Positions 33,610 through 42,096 of a stretch of 60,580 nt of DNA are shown one piece after another. Position 1 is the stretch's first letter; each line of letters starts with the position of its first letter. The translations under genes were made by a program, and so were the position numbers. The notes below the pieces were generated by a model. It made no database searches. It saw only the letters and a program-made list of their open reading frames with translations, and was not told the origin of the DNA. The stretch comes from Rhodospirillaceae bacterium UBA6219 (GTDB taxonomy: Bacteria; Pseudomonadota; Alphaproteobacteria; Rhodospirillales; Magnetospirillaceae): contig DISD01000045.1 in the NCBI GenBank assembly GCA_002435715.1, positions 1-60,580 on the forward strand. The letters are read 5' to 3'.

Positions 33610-36600
33610 TTCGGTTCGACGGGCGCCGGAGCCGCCGGCTTTTCCGCTTCCGGCTTGCGGGCCTCGGTTTCGGTGCCGTCGTCGAAGATGTTGAACAGGT
33701 TGCGCAGGAAACCGGGGGTCAGCGCCGAAAGCGGGTTGACCATGACGTCGGGATCTTGGGTCGGGCCCTTCATGGAATAATTGAAGGCGACCAGACCGCC
33801 GCCCTTTTCACCCCCCGTGACCAGCCAGCCCAAGACCGGGATGTTGCCCAGCACCGAATTGATGGCATAGGCCGGCACCACCGTGCCTTCCAGCGCCATG
33901 CGCTTGGCATCCAGATCCAGTTCGCCCTTGGCGGTCAGCCCCAAGGCGGCGCCATAGGCGCGGGCGTCGCTGACCTGCAACAAGCCGTCCTTCAACACGA
34001 AGGGGGCGTCCAGGGTGGAAAAGCCGATGCCTTCCCCTTGCATGACGTCCAAGATGCCGGTCAACGCCGCCACCGTCAGCAAACGGGCCAAAGCCGGGGC
34101 GTTGACGATGTAGTAATCGGCCACCTTGATGGTGCCGACCAGCGGCTTGCCGTCCTCGTCATCGTGATAGACCGCCTCGACCTCCAGCTTGCCCGCATTC
34201 ATGTGTTCGTAGCTGTCAAAGGCCTTCAGCGTCGCTCCGGCGTCGTCGGAACTCACCTTGACGGTGCGACGGTTGCGGGCGGTCTCGGTCAGGTTGAACT
34301 CGAAACGCTTATCGCCGTCCAAACTGCCCTTCAACGCCATCTGCCGCCAATCCTCGGCATCGCGGCGCAAATGGGCGCTGGCATTGGTCAGCTTGCCGTT
34401 CTTGGACAGCCAGGCGGTTTTGACGCTGCCTTGAATGGTCATGGGCGGCAAGGTGGATTCCTGCCGATGCTTGGCCGCACCGACCAAGGGCGGCGGGTCG
34501 TCGGGCAGCGGTTCTTCCTCGCCCACCACCGGCTCGGCGTTGAATTGTTGGCCCTTGGCGACGATGTCCAAGCCGCCTTCGGGGCGCAGGGTCAGACTGC
34601 CTTCCACGTCGGTGCGCCCGCCATAGGACAGCTTGGAAAACTCCACCCGTCGCGGTTTTCCATCGACAAAGGACACCCGCCCCTGGGTCTGCAGATCGCC
34701 GGCCACCACCGAGAAACGCGGGATTTCCGCCAGATCGTTCTTGTCCAGGCGCACCGACACCGCGGCGCCGCCGGTGGTGCCCTCCTTCTTGTGCCAGCCC
34801 AGGCCCGGCAGCCGCATGAAGGTGGGCGTCAAATCCACCTTGGCGTCAATGTCACCCTTGCCGCCGCCATAAAGGGTAGCCACCAATTGCGCCGACACCG
34901 GGCCGGTCATGAAGGGGGCGACGAAGGGCGGGCCTTCCAGGCGCAGGATCTTGCGTTGTTCCTCGCTGATGGACGGCGCCTTGACCTCATAGCGGGATCG
35001 GAACGCCACCCCCTTGGTGGCGAAGTTCTCGCGCCAATTCAGCTCGCCGGCGATCGAGCCCAGAACGATGGGACCGGTGGCGTTCAGCCCCTTGGCGTCC
35101 ACATCCAATTCCAAATCGGCACGATCCAAGTTCAACCCCATCACCACCTTGGGCAAGAACACGTTCTTGACCGAGGAATGAACCTTGACCTCCAAATCGT
35201 CCAGACGCAGGTCCTTGAGCAGCGGGAACTTCAAACGCAGCCGGGTGGTTCCCTCGCCGGCGGCGGTGGCCGGGTCGATGCCCAGGGCGCTGGCATAGCG
35301 CAACGGTTTTTGGTCGATCAGGGTCAGCGCGTCCTTGACCGGCCCGGCGATTGTCAGGTCGATATCGGCGAACTGGTCGGCCGCCGACAGCCCCGACAAC
35401 ACGATCAAGCCATCCTTGACGTTCAGGCCGTAAACCTCGCCGCCCCGGATCTTGATGCGGAAATCGTTGGCGTCGAAGGTCGCCAGGGCCGAAGCGTTCT
35501 TGGCCACCGGCATGGGATGCAGGTAATCCACCTGCACGCCATCGCCTTGCAATTCACCCGACAGGGAATCGATGACCAAATCCTCGAAGGTGCCGGCCGG
35601 CGACCGGGCCGCCAAGGTCACCCGGGCTTCGCGGGCGATACCCTTGGACATGTTCTTGACCACCCATTCCCGCGGGTTGGGGGCGGCCACCGCCGGCCAC
35701 AGATGGGGCAATTCGTCGAAGGGAACGTCGTGCAGCGACGCTTCCAAATTCAGGCTGGTGGCCCCGCCCAAGCCGTCGGCCACCGCCGCCAACATCAGGC
35801 GCGGTCCGCCGAAATCGATGGAAAGCTCGTCCAATTGGGCGCGGGTCAGGCCGTCGAAGGCGGAACCGCGCAGGGCGACGCTTTCCACCTGGCGATGCAT
35901 GTTGACCGGTGCGGGCAGATCGAAGAACCCCGCGCCGCCCGCCAGTTCAAAGGACAGCTTGTCCACATGGCCCGACGCGTTCCCGGTGACCCAGACCTTG
36001 CCCGCCAGCGGCAGGTCCAAAGCCTTCAACGGCGTGACGGCACCGCCCAGACGGGCCAGGGTGGCCGGCCTGATCCCGGAAATTTCGGCTTCCGCGTCAA
36101 TCCGGTCGCCATCCTTGCCATAGCGGATCGAGGCGTCGGCGATTCCGCTTTCGCCGTCCAGGTTGAATTCCAGGTGGACGTTGCCATCCAGTCCGCTGGG
36201 GACACGGCGCAATTCGATGTCGGCGTCGGTGGCGTGCCAGACAGTGTTGAGCGCCAAATCGTCCACCACCAGATCGGCGTCGATGATGGCGGCACGTTGC
36301 AAGGACCGCCCCGGCTTGGACGGATCGGGTTCGCCCACCAAGGCGACCAGCAAGCCTTCGGCGATTTCGCCCTTGCCCGTCGGCGACACGCCGGTTCCGG
36401 TTTCCGCCTCGGTTTCCAACTTGCCGATATCAAGCTGCAGGCGGCCGTCCTGACCGCGCACCAGATGCAGATGCGGCCGCAAAAGCGTGATGGAATTGGG
36501 GGCGATCACCCCGTTCATCAACGCCTTGCCCGACAAGGACAGCGCCATTTCCGGCACGTTGGCCACCGGACGGGCCGAGTTCCCCAGATAGGCGGACACC

Positions 36601-36839
36601 CCCATGGCGCGCAGTTCCAAGGTGAACTTGCCCGATCCCAAGGCCAAGGCGGTGCCGTCCAGGCGCACGGTGACGCTGCCATCTGGCGCGGTCAACGCCT
36701 CTTGGATGTAAGGGGTCAGGAAATCAAGGGCGATGGGGCCACTGGACAGGCGCCACAGCAACACCGGCAAGATCACCAGAAGTCCGACGAAAAGAGCCCC
36801 CAGAAGCTGGAACAAGCCTCTGACCGCACCATGCACCAC
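33603..36839 (-). CDS. Large AsmA-like (YhdP/DUF3971-type) envelope protein
   Basis: A roughly 1078-residue protein with one N-terminal transmembrane helix (FQLLGALFVGLLVILPVLL) and a long periplasmic beta-rich part. It resembles AsmA-like proteins such as YhdP that are thought to bridge the envelope and move phospholipid to the outer membrane. The C terminus has the AsmA-like block PVLGWLVTGGEKGGGLVAFNYSMKGP, ending in a Pro/Ala/Lys tail. I choose GTG at 36839 because GGAGGG lies nine bases upstream; an ATG at 36899 would overlap the glnE 5' region. Divergent from glnE. The opposite strand is also open for about 1080 codons, a GC-driven shadow. Confidence 0.85.
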   Translation of the reverse strand: MVHGAVRGLFQLLGALFVGLLVILPVLLWRLSSGPIALDFLTPYIQEALTAPDGSVTVRLDGTALALGSGKFTLELRAMGVSAYLGNSARPVANVPEMALSLSGKALMNGVIAPNSITLLRPHLHLVRGQDGRLQLDIGKLETEAETGTGVSPTGKGEIAEGLLVALVGEPDPSKPGRSLQRAAIIDADLVVDDLALNTVWHATDADIELRRVPSGLDGNVHLEFNLDGESGIADASIRYGKDGDRIDAEAEISGIRPATLARLGGAVTPLKALDLPLAGKVWVTGNASGHVDKLSFELAGGAGFFDLPAPVNMHRQVESVALRGSAFDGLTRAQLDELSIDFGGPRLMLAAVADGLGGATSLNLEASLHDVPFDELPHLWPAVAAPNPREWVVKNMSKGIAREARVTLAARSPAGTFEDLVIDSLSGELQGDGVQVDYLHPMPVAKNASALATFDANDFRIKIRGGEVYGLNVKDGLIVLSGLSAADQFADIDLTIAGPVKDALTLIDQKPLRYASALGIDPATAAGEGTTRLRLKFPLLKDLRLDDLEVKVHSSVKNVFLPKVVMGLNLDRADLELDVDAKGLNATGPIVLGSIAGELNWRENFATKGVAFRSRYEVKAPSISEEQRKILRLEGPPFVAPFMTGPVSAQLVATLYGGGKGDIDAKVDLTPTFMRLPGLGWHKKEGTTGGAAVSVRLDKNDLAEIPRFSVVAGDLQTQGRVSFVDGKPRRVEFSKLSYGGRTDVEGSLTLRPEGGLDIVAKGQQFNAEPVVGEEEPLPDDPPPLVGAAKHRQESTLPPMTIQGSVKTAWLSKNGKLTNASAHLRRDAEDWRQMALKGSLDGDKRFEFNLTETARNRRTVKVSSDDAGATLKAFDSYEHMNAGKLEVEAVYHDDEDGKPLVGTIKVADYYIVNAPALARLLTVAALTGILDVMQGEGIGFSTLDAPFVLKDGLLQVSDARAYGAALGLTAKGELDLDAKRMALEGTVVPAYAINSVLGNIPVLGWLVTGGEKGGGLVAFNYSMKGPTQDPDVMVNPLSALTPGFLRNLFNIFDDGTETEARKPEAEKPAAPAPVEPKK

Positions 36840-36914
36840 TAGGACGCGCCCTCCATCATCGACTTGACCCGTCGCCCGGGTTTGACCAGTGTGAAGCAAT
36901 CACAACATCTGGGA

Positions 36915-39908
36915 ATGCACAAGGTGAACTTTCCACTAAATGAATGTGTTCTGCCCAAAATCGGCGACCCGGCATTGTTGACCCGTTCTTTCGAACGCTG
37001 GTTCGAGATCGCCGACGGTTCCGACGACCTTGACCTGGCATCGTTCATGCGCGGCATTTCCGGCGATTTGATGGCACAAAAGCTGCTGTCGGCGATTTTC
37101 GGCAATTCGCCGTTCCTGACCCAGTTGTGCCTGTTCGACCCCGCTTTCGTCCGACGTTTGCTGCACGACGGCCCCGATACGACCTTTCCCGCCATCCTGG
37201 CCGAGCTGGAAGCCGAGATCACTCCGCTGACCGAAATGCCCCTGGTGATGAGCGCCCTGCGCCTGGCCAAGCGCCGGGTGGCGCTGTTGAGCGGGCTGGC
37301 CGACATCAGTGGCGCCTGGCCGTTGGAAAACGTCACCGGGGCGCTGGCCGATTTCGCCGAGGCCGCCACCCGCCACGCGCTTCGCTTTCTGTTGCGCCGG
37401 GAAGCGGCCAAGGGCGACTTGGTGCTGCCCCATCCCGAAGACCCGGAAAAGGATTCCGGCATCCTGATCCTGGGCATGGGCAAGTTCGGCGCCCGCGAAC
37501 TGAATTATTCGTCCGACATCGACATCATCGTCTTCTACGACCACGAGAAGATGGAATATCGCGGCCGCAAGACCTTGGGCGAATGCATGATCGCGGCGAC
37601 CAAGGATCTGGTGAAGATCCTGGACGAACGCACCGCCCAGGGATACGTGTTCCGCACCGACCTGCGCCTGCGCCCGGACCCCGGCTCGACCCCGGTGGCC
37701 ATTTCCTTGGCCGCCGCCGAAATCTATTACGAGGGATTCGGCCAGAACTGGGAACGCGCCGCCATGATCAAGGCCCGGCAAGTGGCCGGCGACCCGGACA
37801 CCGGCACCTATTTCCTGAAATTCCTGAAACCCTTCATCTGGCGCAAATCGCTGGATTTCGCCGCCATCCAGGACATCCATTCCATCAAGCGCCAGATCAA
37901 CGCCCACAAGGGCGGGCGATCCATCGCGGTGGCCGGCCACAACGTCAAGCTGGGACGCGGCGGCATCCGCGAGATCGAGTTCTTCGCCCAGACCCAGCAA
38001 TTGATCTGGGGTGGTCGCGTCCCCGAAGTGCGCTGCTGCCGCACGCTGGACGCCATCCGTGCTTTGGCCGCCATGGGCCAGGTCGATGAACAGGCGGTCG
38101 CGGAACTGGACGAAGCCTATCGCTTTCTCAGGCAGTTGGAACACCGCCTGCAGATGGTGGACGACAAGCAGACCCAGACCCTGCCCGACAATCCAAGCCG
38201 TCTGGCCGAGATCGCCGCCTTTTCCGGCTTCGACACGGTCGACGACTTCTCGGCGGCGCTGGTCAAACGGCTGCAGATCGTCGAGGGACATTACGCCCGT
38301 CTGTTCGAGGATTCGCCCAGCCTGGCCACCGGCGGCAATCTGGTGTTCACCGGCGGCGAGAACGACCCGGAAACCGTCGCCACCATCGCCGCCATGGGCT
38401 TTGCCGGGGCCGACACCGTCTGCGCCACCATTCGCGGCTGGCATCATGGCCGTATCCGCGCCACCCGATCCACCCGGGCACGCGAATTGCTGACCGAACT
38501 GACGCCGTCGCTGTTGCAGGCCTTGGCCGAGACATCCAATCCCGATGACGCCTTCCTGCGTCTGGACGAGTTCCTGTCGCGCCTGCCGGCGGGCGTCCCG
38601 GTGTTCTCGCTGTTCTATTCCAACCCGTCATTGTTGGAATTGGTGGCCGAATTGATGGGCAACGCCCCCAAGCTGGCCGAACATCTGGCACGGCATACCA
38701 CCCAATTGGACGCGGTGGTGGCCCCCAGCTTCTTCGAACCGCCCCTGCCCGCCCCCTTGCTGGTCGCCGAACTGGACAAGGCCCTGGACGAAGCCGGCGA
38801 CATTCAGGAAGTCCTGGACATCAGCCGTCGCTGGGCCGCCGACCACAAGTTCCAGGTGGGCGTACAGACATTGCGCAACATGCTGGAAGCCGATCAGGCG
38901 GCCCGCGCCTTTTCCGACATCGCCGATTCGGTGCTGACCAGCCTTATCCCCAAGGTCGAAGACGAACTGGCCCGCGCCAACGGAAGGGTCGAGGGCGGCC
39001 AATGGGTGATCCTGGCCATGGGCAAGATGGGCGGACACGAAATGACCGCCACCTCTGACATGGATTTGATCCTGATCTATGATTGCCCCGACCCGGCGGC
39101 CGAATCGGTGGGCGGACGGCCCCTGGCGGCCTCGGCGTGGTTCGCCCGGCTGACCCAGCGCATCGTCACCGCGCTGACCGCCAAGACCGCCGAGGGAACT
39201 CTGTACGAAGTGGATTTGCGCCTGCGCCCGTCAGGCAATTCCGGTCCCATCGCCACATCCCTGGTGTCGTTCGACCGTTATCAGCAGGAATCGGCCTGGA
39301 CTTGGGAACACATGGCGTTGACCCGCGCCCGCGTGGTCTGCGGCAGCCCGGACCTGACGGCCAAGGTCGGCGCCATCATCCGCCGCACCCTGACGGCGCA
39401 ACGCGACACCGACGCGTTGATCGCCGACGTCGCCGACATGCGCGAACGCATGGCCCGCGAACACAAGGCGGCCAATCGCTGGGAAGTCAAACATCTGCGC
39501 GGCGGCTTGGTGGATATCGAGTTCACCGCCCAATGGTTGCAATTACACCACGGCGCCAGTCATCCCGACATCTTGGCCTGCAACACCCGCGACGCGCTGG
39601 AACGCGCCTGCGGCGCCGGTTTGCTGAGCCGTGGCGACCACGATTCGCTGATCGAGGCCTGGCGCCTGTGGTCGGCGGTGCAATTGGTGCTGCGCCAGAC
39701 CCTGGCCGGGGCCTTCGACGAAGCCACGGCCCCGCAAGGCTTGAAGGAAGTCATGGTCCGGGCCTGCGCCTTGACCGATTTCAAGACCCTGGTGGACCGC
39801 ATGGATGATTGTGCCCAGGCCGCTTACGAGGTCTTCGAACGGCTGGTCGGCATTCCGGGCAAGGCCACACGGGAACGCATGGGTGGCAGTGACAAAACGG
39901 TGACCTAA
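36915..39908 (+). CDS. glnE: Glutamine synthetase adenylyltransferase/deadenylase
   Basis: A roughly 997-residue bifunctional enzyme that adenylylates and deadenylylates glutamine synthetase in response to PII. Two nucleotidyltransferase domains are visible. The N-terminal one has GMGKFGARELNYSSDIDI (deadenylylation) and the C-terminal one AMGKMGGHEMTATSDMDL (adenylylation). Each is followed by a helical GlnD-type domain. The start is uncertain: ATG at 36915 (MHKVNF) or 36864; the former avoids overlap with the divergent AsmA-like gene. Confidence 0.93.
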   Translation: MHKVNFPLNECVLPKIGDPALLTRSFERWFEIADGSDDLDLASFMRGISGDLMAQKLLSAIFGNSPFLTQLCLFDPAFVRRLLHDGPDTTFPAILAELEAEITPLTEMPLVMSALRLAKRRVALLSGLADISGAWPLENVTGALADFAEAATRHALRFLLRREAAKGDLVLPHPEDPEKDSGILILGMGKFGARELNYSSDIDIIVFYDHEKMEYRGRKTLGECMIAATKDLVKILDERTAQGYVFRTDLRLRPDPGSTPVAISLAAAEIYYEGFGQNWERAAMIKARQVAGDPDTGTYFLKFLKPFIWRKSLDFAAIQDIHSIKRQINAHKGGRSIAVAGHNVKLGRGGIREIEFFAQTQQLIWGGRVPEVRCCRTLDAIRALAAMGQVDEQAVAELDEAYRFLRQLEHRLQMVDDKQTQTLPDNPSRLAEIAAFSGFDTVDDFSAALVKRLQIVEGHYARLFEDSPSLATGGNLVFTGGENDPETVATIAAMGFAGADTVCATIRGWHHGRIRATRSTRARELLTELTPSLLQALAETSNPDDAFLRLDEFLSRLPAGVPVFSLFYSNPSLLELVAELMGNAPKLAEHLARHTTQLDAVVAPSFFEPPLPAPLLVAELDKALDEAGDIQEVLDISRRWAADHKFQVGVQTLRNMLEADQAARAFSDIADSVLTSLIPKVEDELARANGRVEGGQWVILAMGKMGGHEMTATSDMDLILIYDCPDPAAESVGGRPLAASAWFARLTQRIVTALTAKTAEGTLYEVDLRLRPSGNSGPIATSLVSFDRYQQESAWTWEHMALTRARVVCGSPDLTAKVGAIIRRTLTAQRDTDALIADVADMRERMAREHKAANRWEVKHLRGGLVDIEFTAQWLQLHHGASHPDILACNTRDALERACGAGLLSRGDHDSLIEAWRLWSAVQLVLRQTLAGAFDEATAPQGLKEVMVRACALTDFKTLVDRMDDCAQAAYEVFERLVGIPGKATRERMGGSDKTVT

Positions 39909-39992
39909 AAACCGTAACTTGATTGTTGAATTGCACCTTATACAAATCATTCGGGTCATCCGCCCCAACCGCAAGCGATGAAAGACCAAGCC

Positions 39993-40454
39993 ATGAGCGT
40001 GACCATCGGCCAGCCCGCCCCCGACTTCTCGATCGTCACCGACGAAGGCCCGCGTTCTCTTGCCGAGTACAAGGGCAAGCGCCTGGTGCTGTATTTCTAC
40101 CCCAAGGACGACACTCCGGGCTGCACCACCGAGGCCCAGCAATTCCGCGACGAATTCCTGCGCTTCACCATCAACAAGGCGGAAATCCTGGGCGTGTCCA
40201 AGGACAGTGTCGCCAGCCATACCAAGTTCCGCGCCAAGCACAATTTGCCCTTCCCGCTGGTTTCCGACCCGGAAGGCACGCTGTGCCAGCTTTACGGCGT
40301 GTGGAAGGAAAAGAACCTGTACGGCAAGAAAAGCATGGGGATCGAACGCTCGACCTTCCTGATCGACGAGGAAGGCGTGGTCCGTGCCATCTGGCGCAAG
40401 GTCAAGGTCGCCAACCACATCCATGAAGTGCTGGAAGCACTGCACGAGTTGTAA
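39993..40454 (+). CDS. bcp: Thiol peroxidase of the BCP/PrxQ family
   Basis: A 153-residue peroxiredoxin that reduces hydroperoxides. The peroxidatic cysteine is in DTPGCTTEA, with the conserved Thr/Pro before it and the Arg later in IERSTFLID. The resolving cysteine found five residues downstream in E. coli BCP is replaced (EAQQF), so this is likely a 1-Cys form or uses the Cys in LCQLYG. The ATG of MSVTIG is preferred because GAAAGA lies seven bases upstream; an ATG 15 bases earlier is possible. Confidence 0.93.
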   Translation: MSVTIGQPAPDFSIVTDEGPRSLAEYKGKRLVLYFYPKDDTPGCTTEAQQFRDEFLRFTINKAEILGVSKDSVASHTKFRAKHNLPFPLVSDPEGTLCQLYGVWKEKNLYGKKSMGIERSTFLIDEEGVVRAIWRKVKVANHIHEVLEALHEL

Positions 40455-40500
40455 TGGTTTGAATGGCGCGGCGGGGCCGTCTCTGGTAAACGGACGGCCC

Positions 40501-41298
40501 ATGACCACGCTTTCCCAAGCCGCCGTCGCGGCCCTTTTAGCCGCCGATCCCGCCGAAAAATGCCGCCTGACCCGCGACATCGCCGCTCGCTGGCGGGATG
40601 GCGCCCTGGATGGTGTCGGTGACACGCCGCCCCCCGACCGCCCGGCGCGGCCTGAACGCCCGCAATTGCTGCCCCCCAAGGACATGCCCAAGCGGGCCTA
40701 TAAGGGTGATCGCGGCCGTATCGGCCTGTTGCACGCCTTGGCCCATATCGAGCTGAACGCCATCGATTTGGCCTGGGACATCATCGCCCGCTTCACCGCC
40801 GAGGACATGCCGAAAGGCTTTTACGACGACTGGATCCAGGTGGCGGTGGACGAAGCCTTGCATTTCCAGATGCTGGAAGAATTGTTGGCCAGTTTGGGCG
40901 CCGCCTATGGCGACCTGCCGGCCCATGACGGGCTGTGGCAAGCCGCCGAAAAGACCGCCGACGATCTGGCCGCCCGTCTGGTGGTGGTGCCCATGACCTT
41001 GGAAGCAAGGGGCCTGGACACCACGCCGGCGACCATGGAACGCCTGGCCCGCAACGGTGACACCCTCACCCCCCCGGCGCTCGACGTGATCTACCAGGAC
41101 GAGATCACCCATGTGGCGGCCGGGGTACGGTGGTTCAAGCATTTGGCCGAAAAGCGCGGCTGGCACGGCAAGGCCGAATATCATCGGCTGATGGCCGAAC
41201 GCTTCCCCGGTGGCTTGAAGGCGCCGTTCAACCACCCGGCCCGAGCCGAAGCCGGTTTCGACCAGGATTGGTACGAAGAACTGGCCAAAACCCCCTAG
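40501..41298 (+). CDS. DUF455 ferritin-like protein
   Basis: A 265-residue DUF455 protein with a ferritin-like four-helix fold, related at fold level to the tRNA hydroxylase MiaE. Probable diiron ligands are in LAHIELNAIDL, VDEALHFQML and QDEITHVAAG (the E-ExxH-E-ExxH pattern). The reaction is not established. 46 bp after bcp on the same strand, so an oxidative-stress link is possible. Ends MEELAKTP-like, before a hairpin-rich intergenic stretch. Confidence 0.85.
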   Translation: MTTLSQAAVAALLAADPAEKCRLTRDIAARWRDGALDGVGDTPPPDRPARPERPQLLPPKDMPKRAYKGDRGRIGLLHALAHIELNAIDLAWDIIARFTAEDMPKGFYDDWIQVAVDEALHFQMLEELLASLGAAYGDLPAHDGLWQAAEKTADDLAARLVVVPMTLEARGLDTTPATMERLARNGDTLTPPALDVIYQDEITHVAAGVRWFKHLAEKRGWHGKAEYHRLMAERFPGGLKAPFNHPARAEAGFDQDWYEELAKTP

Positions 41299-41432
41299 AT
41301 CACAATGCGTAAAAACGTACGCATCATGGTCTGGTTTTGTTTGCCCCTCGCCGGGCGCAATCCTTCGGATTGCTTGTCCGCGGCCTTAATGGCCGCAGGT
41401 CGCAGGCCCCGTTCGATTTAACGCAGCCCGCT
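41299..41432. repeat. Palindromic intergenic segment (REP-like hairpins)
   Basis: The 134 bp between convergent genes hold three inverted repeats: ATGCGTA/TACGCAT just after the DUF455 stop, GCAATCC-TTC-GGATTGC at 41357-41373, and GCGGCC-TTAAT-GGCCGC at 41380-41396. None has a T-run. They look like REP/BIME-type palindromic units or a tandem transcription-end structure. Whether the element is repeated elsewhere cannot be seen here. Confidence 0.45.
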
Positions 41433-41996
41433 CTAATCCTTCTTGTCCCCCAATGGCTTGGGGGCCCAGCCGGTGACCGCCACCGCCTTGCCCGACTGGC
41501 TGCGCATCAGGCGCGGCTTGACCACCTTGGCGGTTTCCGCGGCGACCGCACTGGCCGGGTTGCCCTTGGCGGCATCGGCATAGAACTTGACCATGGCGAG
41601 AAGCGGGATTTCCTCGTTCAGGCCCTTTTGCATGGCGGCTTGGACCGCCGGATGCTCGTTCAGCCTGCGGGTCAAGGCGTCGGCGGAATAGCCGCCATAG
41701 CGTCGCCAGATCCCATCCAGGAACTGCGCCACCTGATCGGGCAAAGGATTGGGGTCCAGCATGGGCGGCCGACCATAGGCCAAGGCGTGGAACACGGTGG
41801 GCTCGATGGGGCCGAAGCTGTCGGTGACGAAGGTCGCCGGCATCAGCTTGCGCCCCGGATAGGCCACGGAAAAATAGGCCTGGGCCAGAAAGATCAGCCG
41901 GTGCAGCTTCTGTGGTTGAATATATTCGTTTTCGTTCAACGCCTTGTCGCTGAACCACAACACCACGTCGAAACAGGATTTGACCGCGAACGGCAT
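41433..41996 (-). CDS. Panacea/SocA-like (DUF4065-type) protein
   Basis: A 187-residue protein whose first 140 residues show the Panacea (SocA-like, DUF4065) pattern: VVLWFSDKALNENEYIQPQ, KLHRLIFLAQAYFSVAYPGR, then DSFGPIEPTVFHALAYG. In toxin-antitoxin loci this domain acts as an antitoxin or proteolysis adaptor (SocA in Caulobacter). The C-terminal 45 residues are basic and low in structure (VVKPRLMRSQSGKAVAVTGW). The ATG follows AAAGGAG at six bases. No small toxin-like gene is adjacent: the neighbours are DUF455 (convergent) and a molybdopterin-binding protein gene (divergent). Family call is by eye, moderately sure. Confidence 0.65.
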   Translation of the reverse strand: MPFAVKSCFDVVLWFSDKALNENEYIQPQKLHRLIFLAQAYFSVAYPGRKLMPATFVTDSFGPIEPTVFHALAYGRPPMLDPNPLPDQVAQFLDGIWRRYGGYSADALTRRLNEHPAVQAAMQKGLNEEIPLLAMVKFYADAAKGNPASAVAAETAKVVKPRLMRSQSGKAVAVTGWAPKPLGDKKD

Positions 41997-42096
41997 GAAT
42001 GACTCCTTTGCCCGAACCCGATCATACAATCGGCTTTGGCGGTGGCAAAGTCCGCAAGCTTGGTTACAATCAAGCCGAACAGGGAAAGGATGAAAT

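Noticed and set aside
33591..36842. Open frame of about 1080 codons antisense to the AsmA-like gene
   Set aside because: It is an exact shadow of a real gene in GC-rich DNA. The translation is rich in Gly/His/Gln/Arg with no recognisable domain, and the opposite strand gives a coherent anchored envelope protein.
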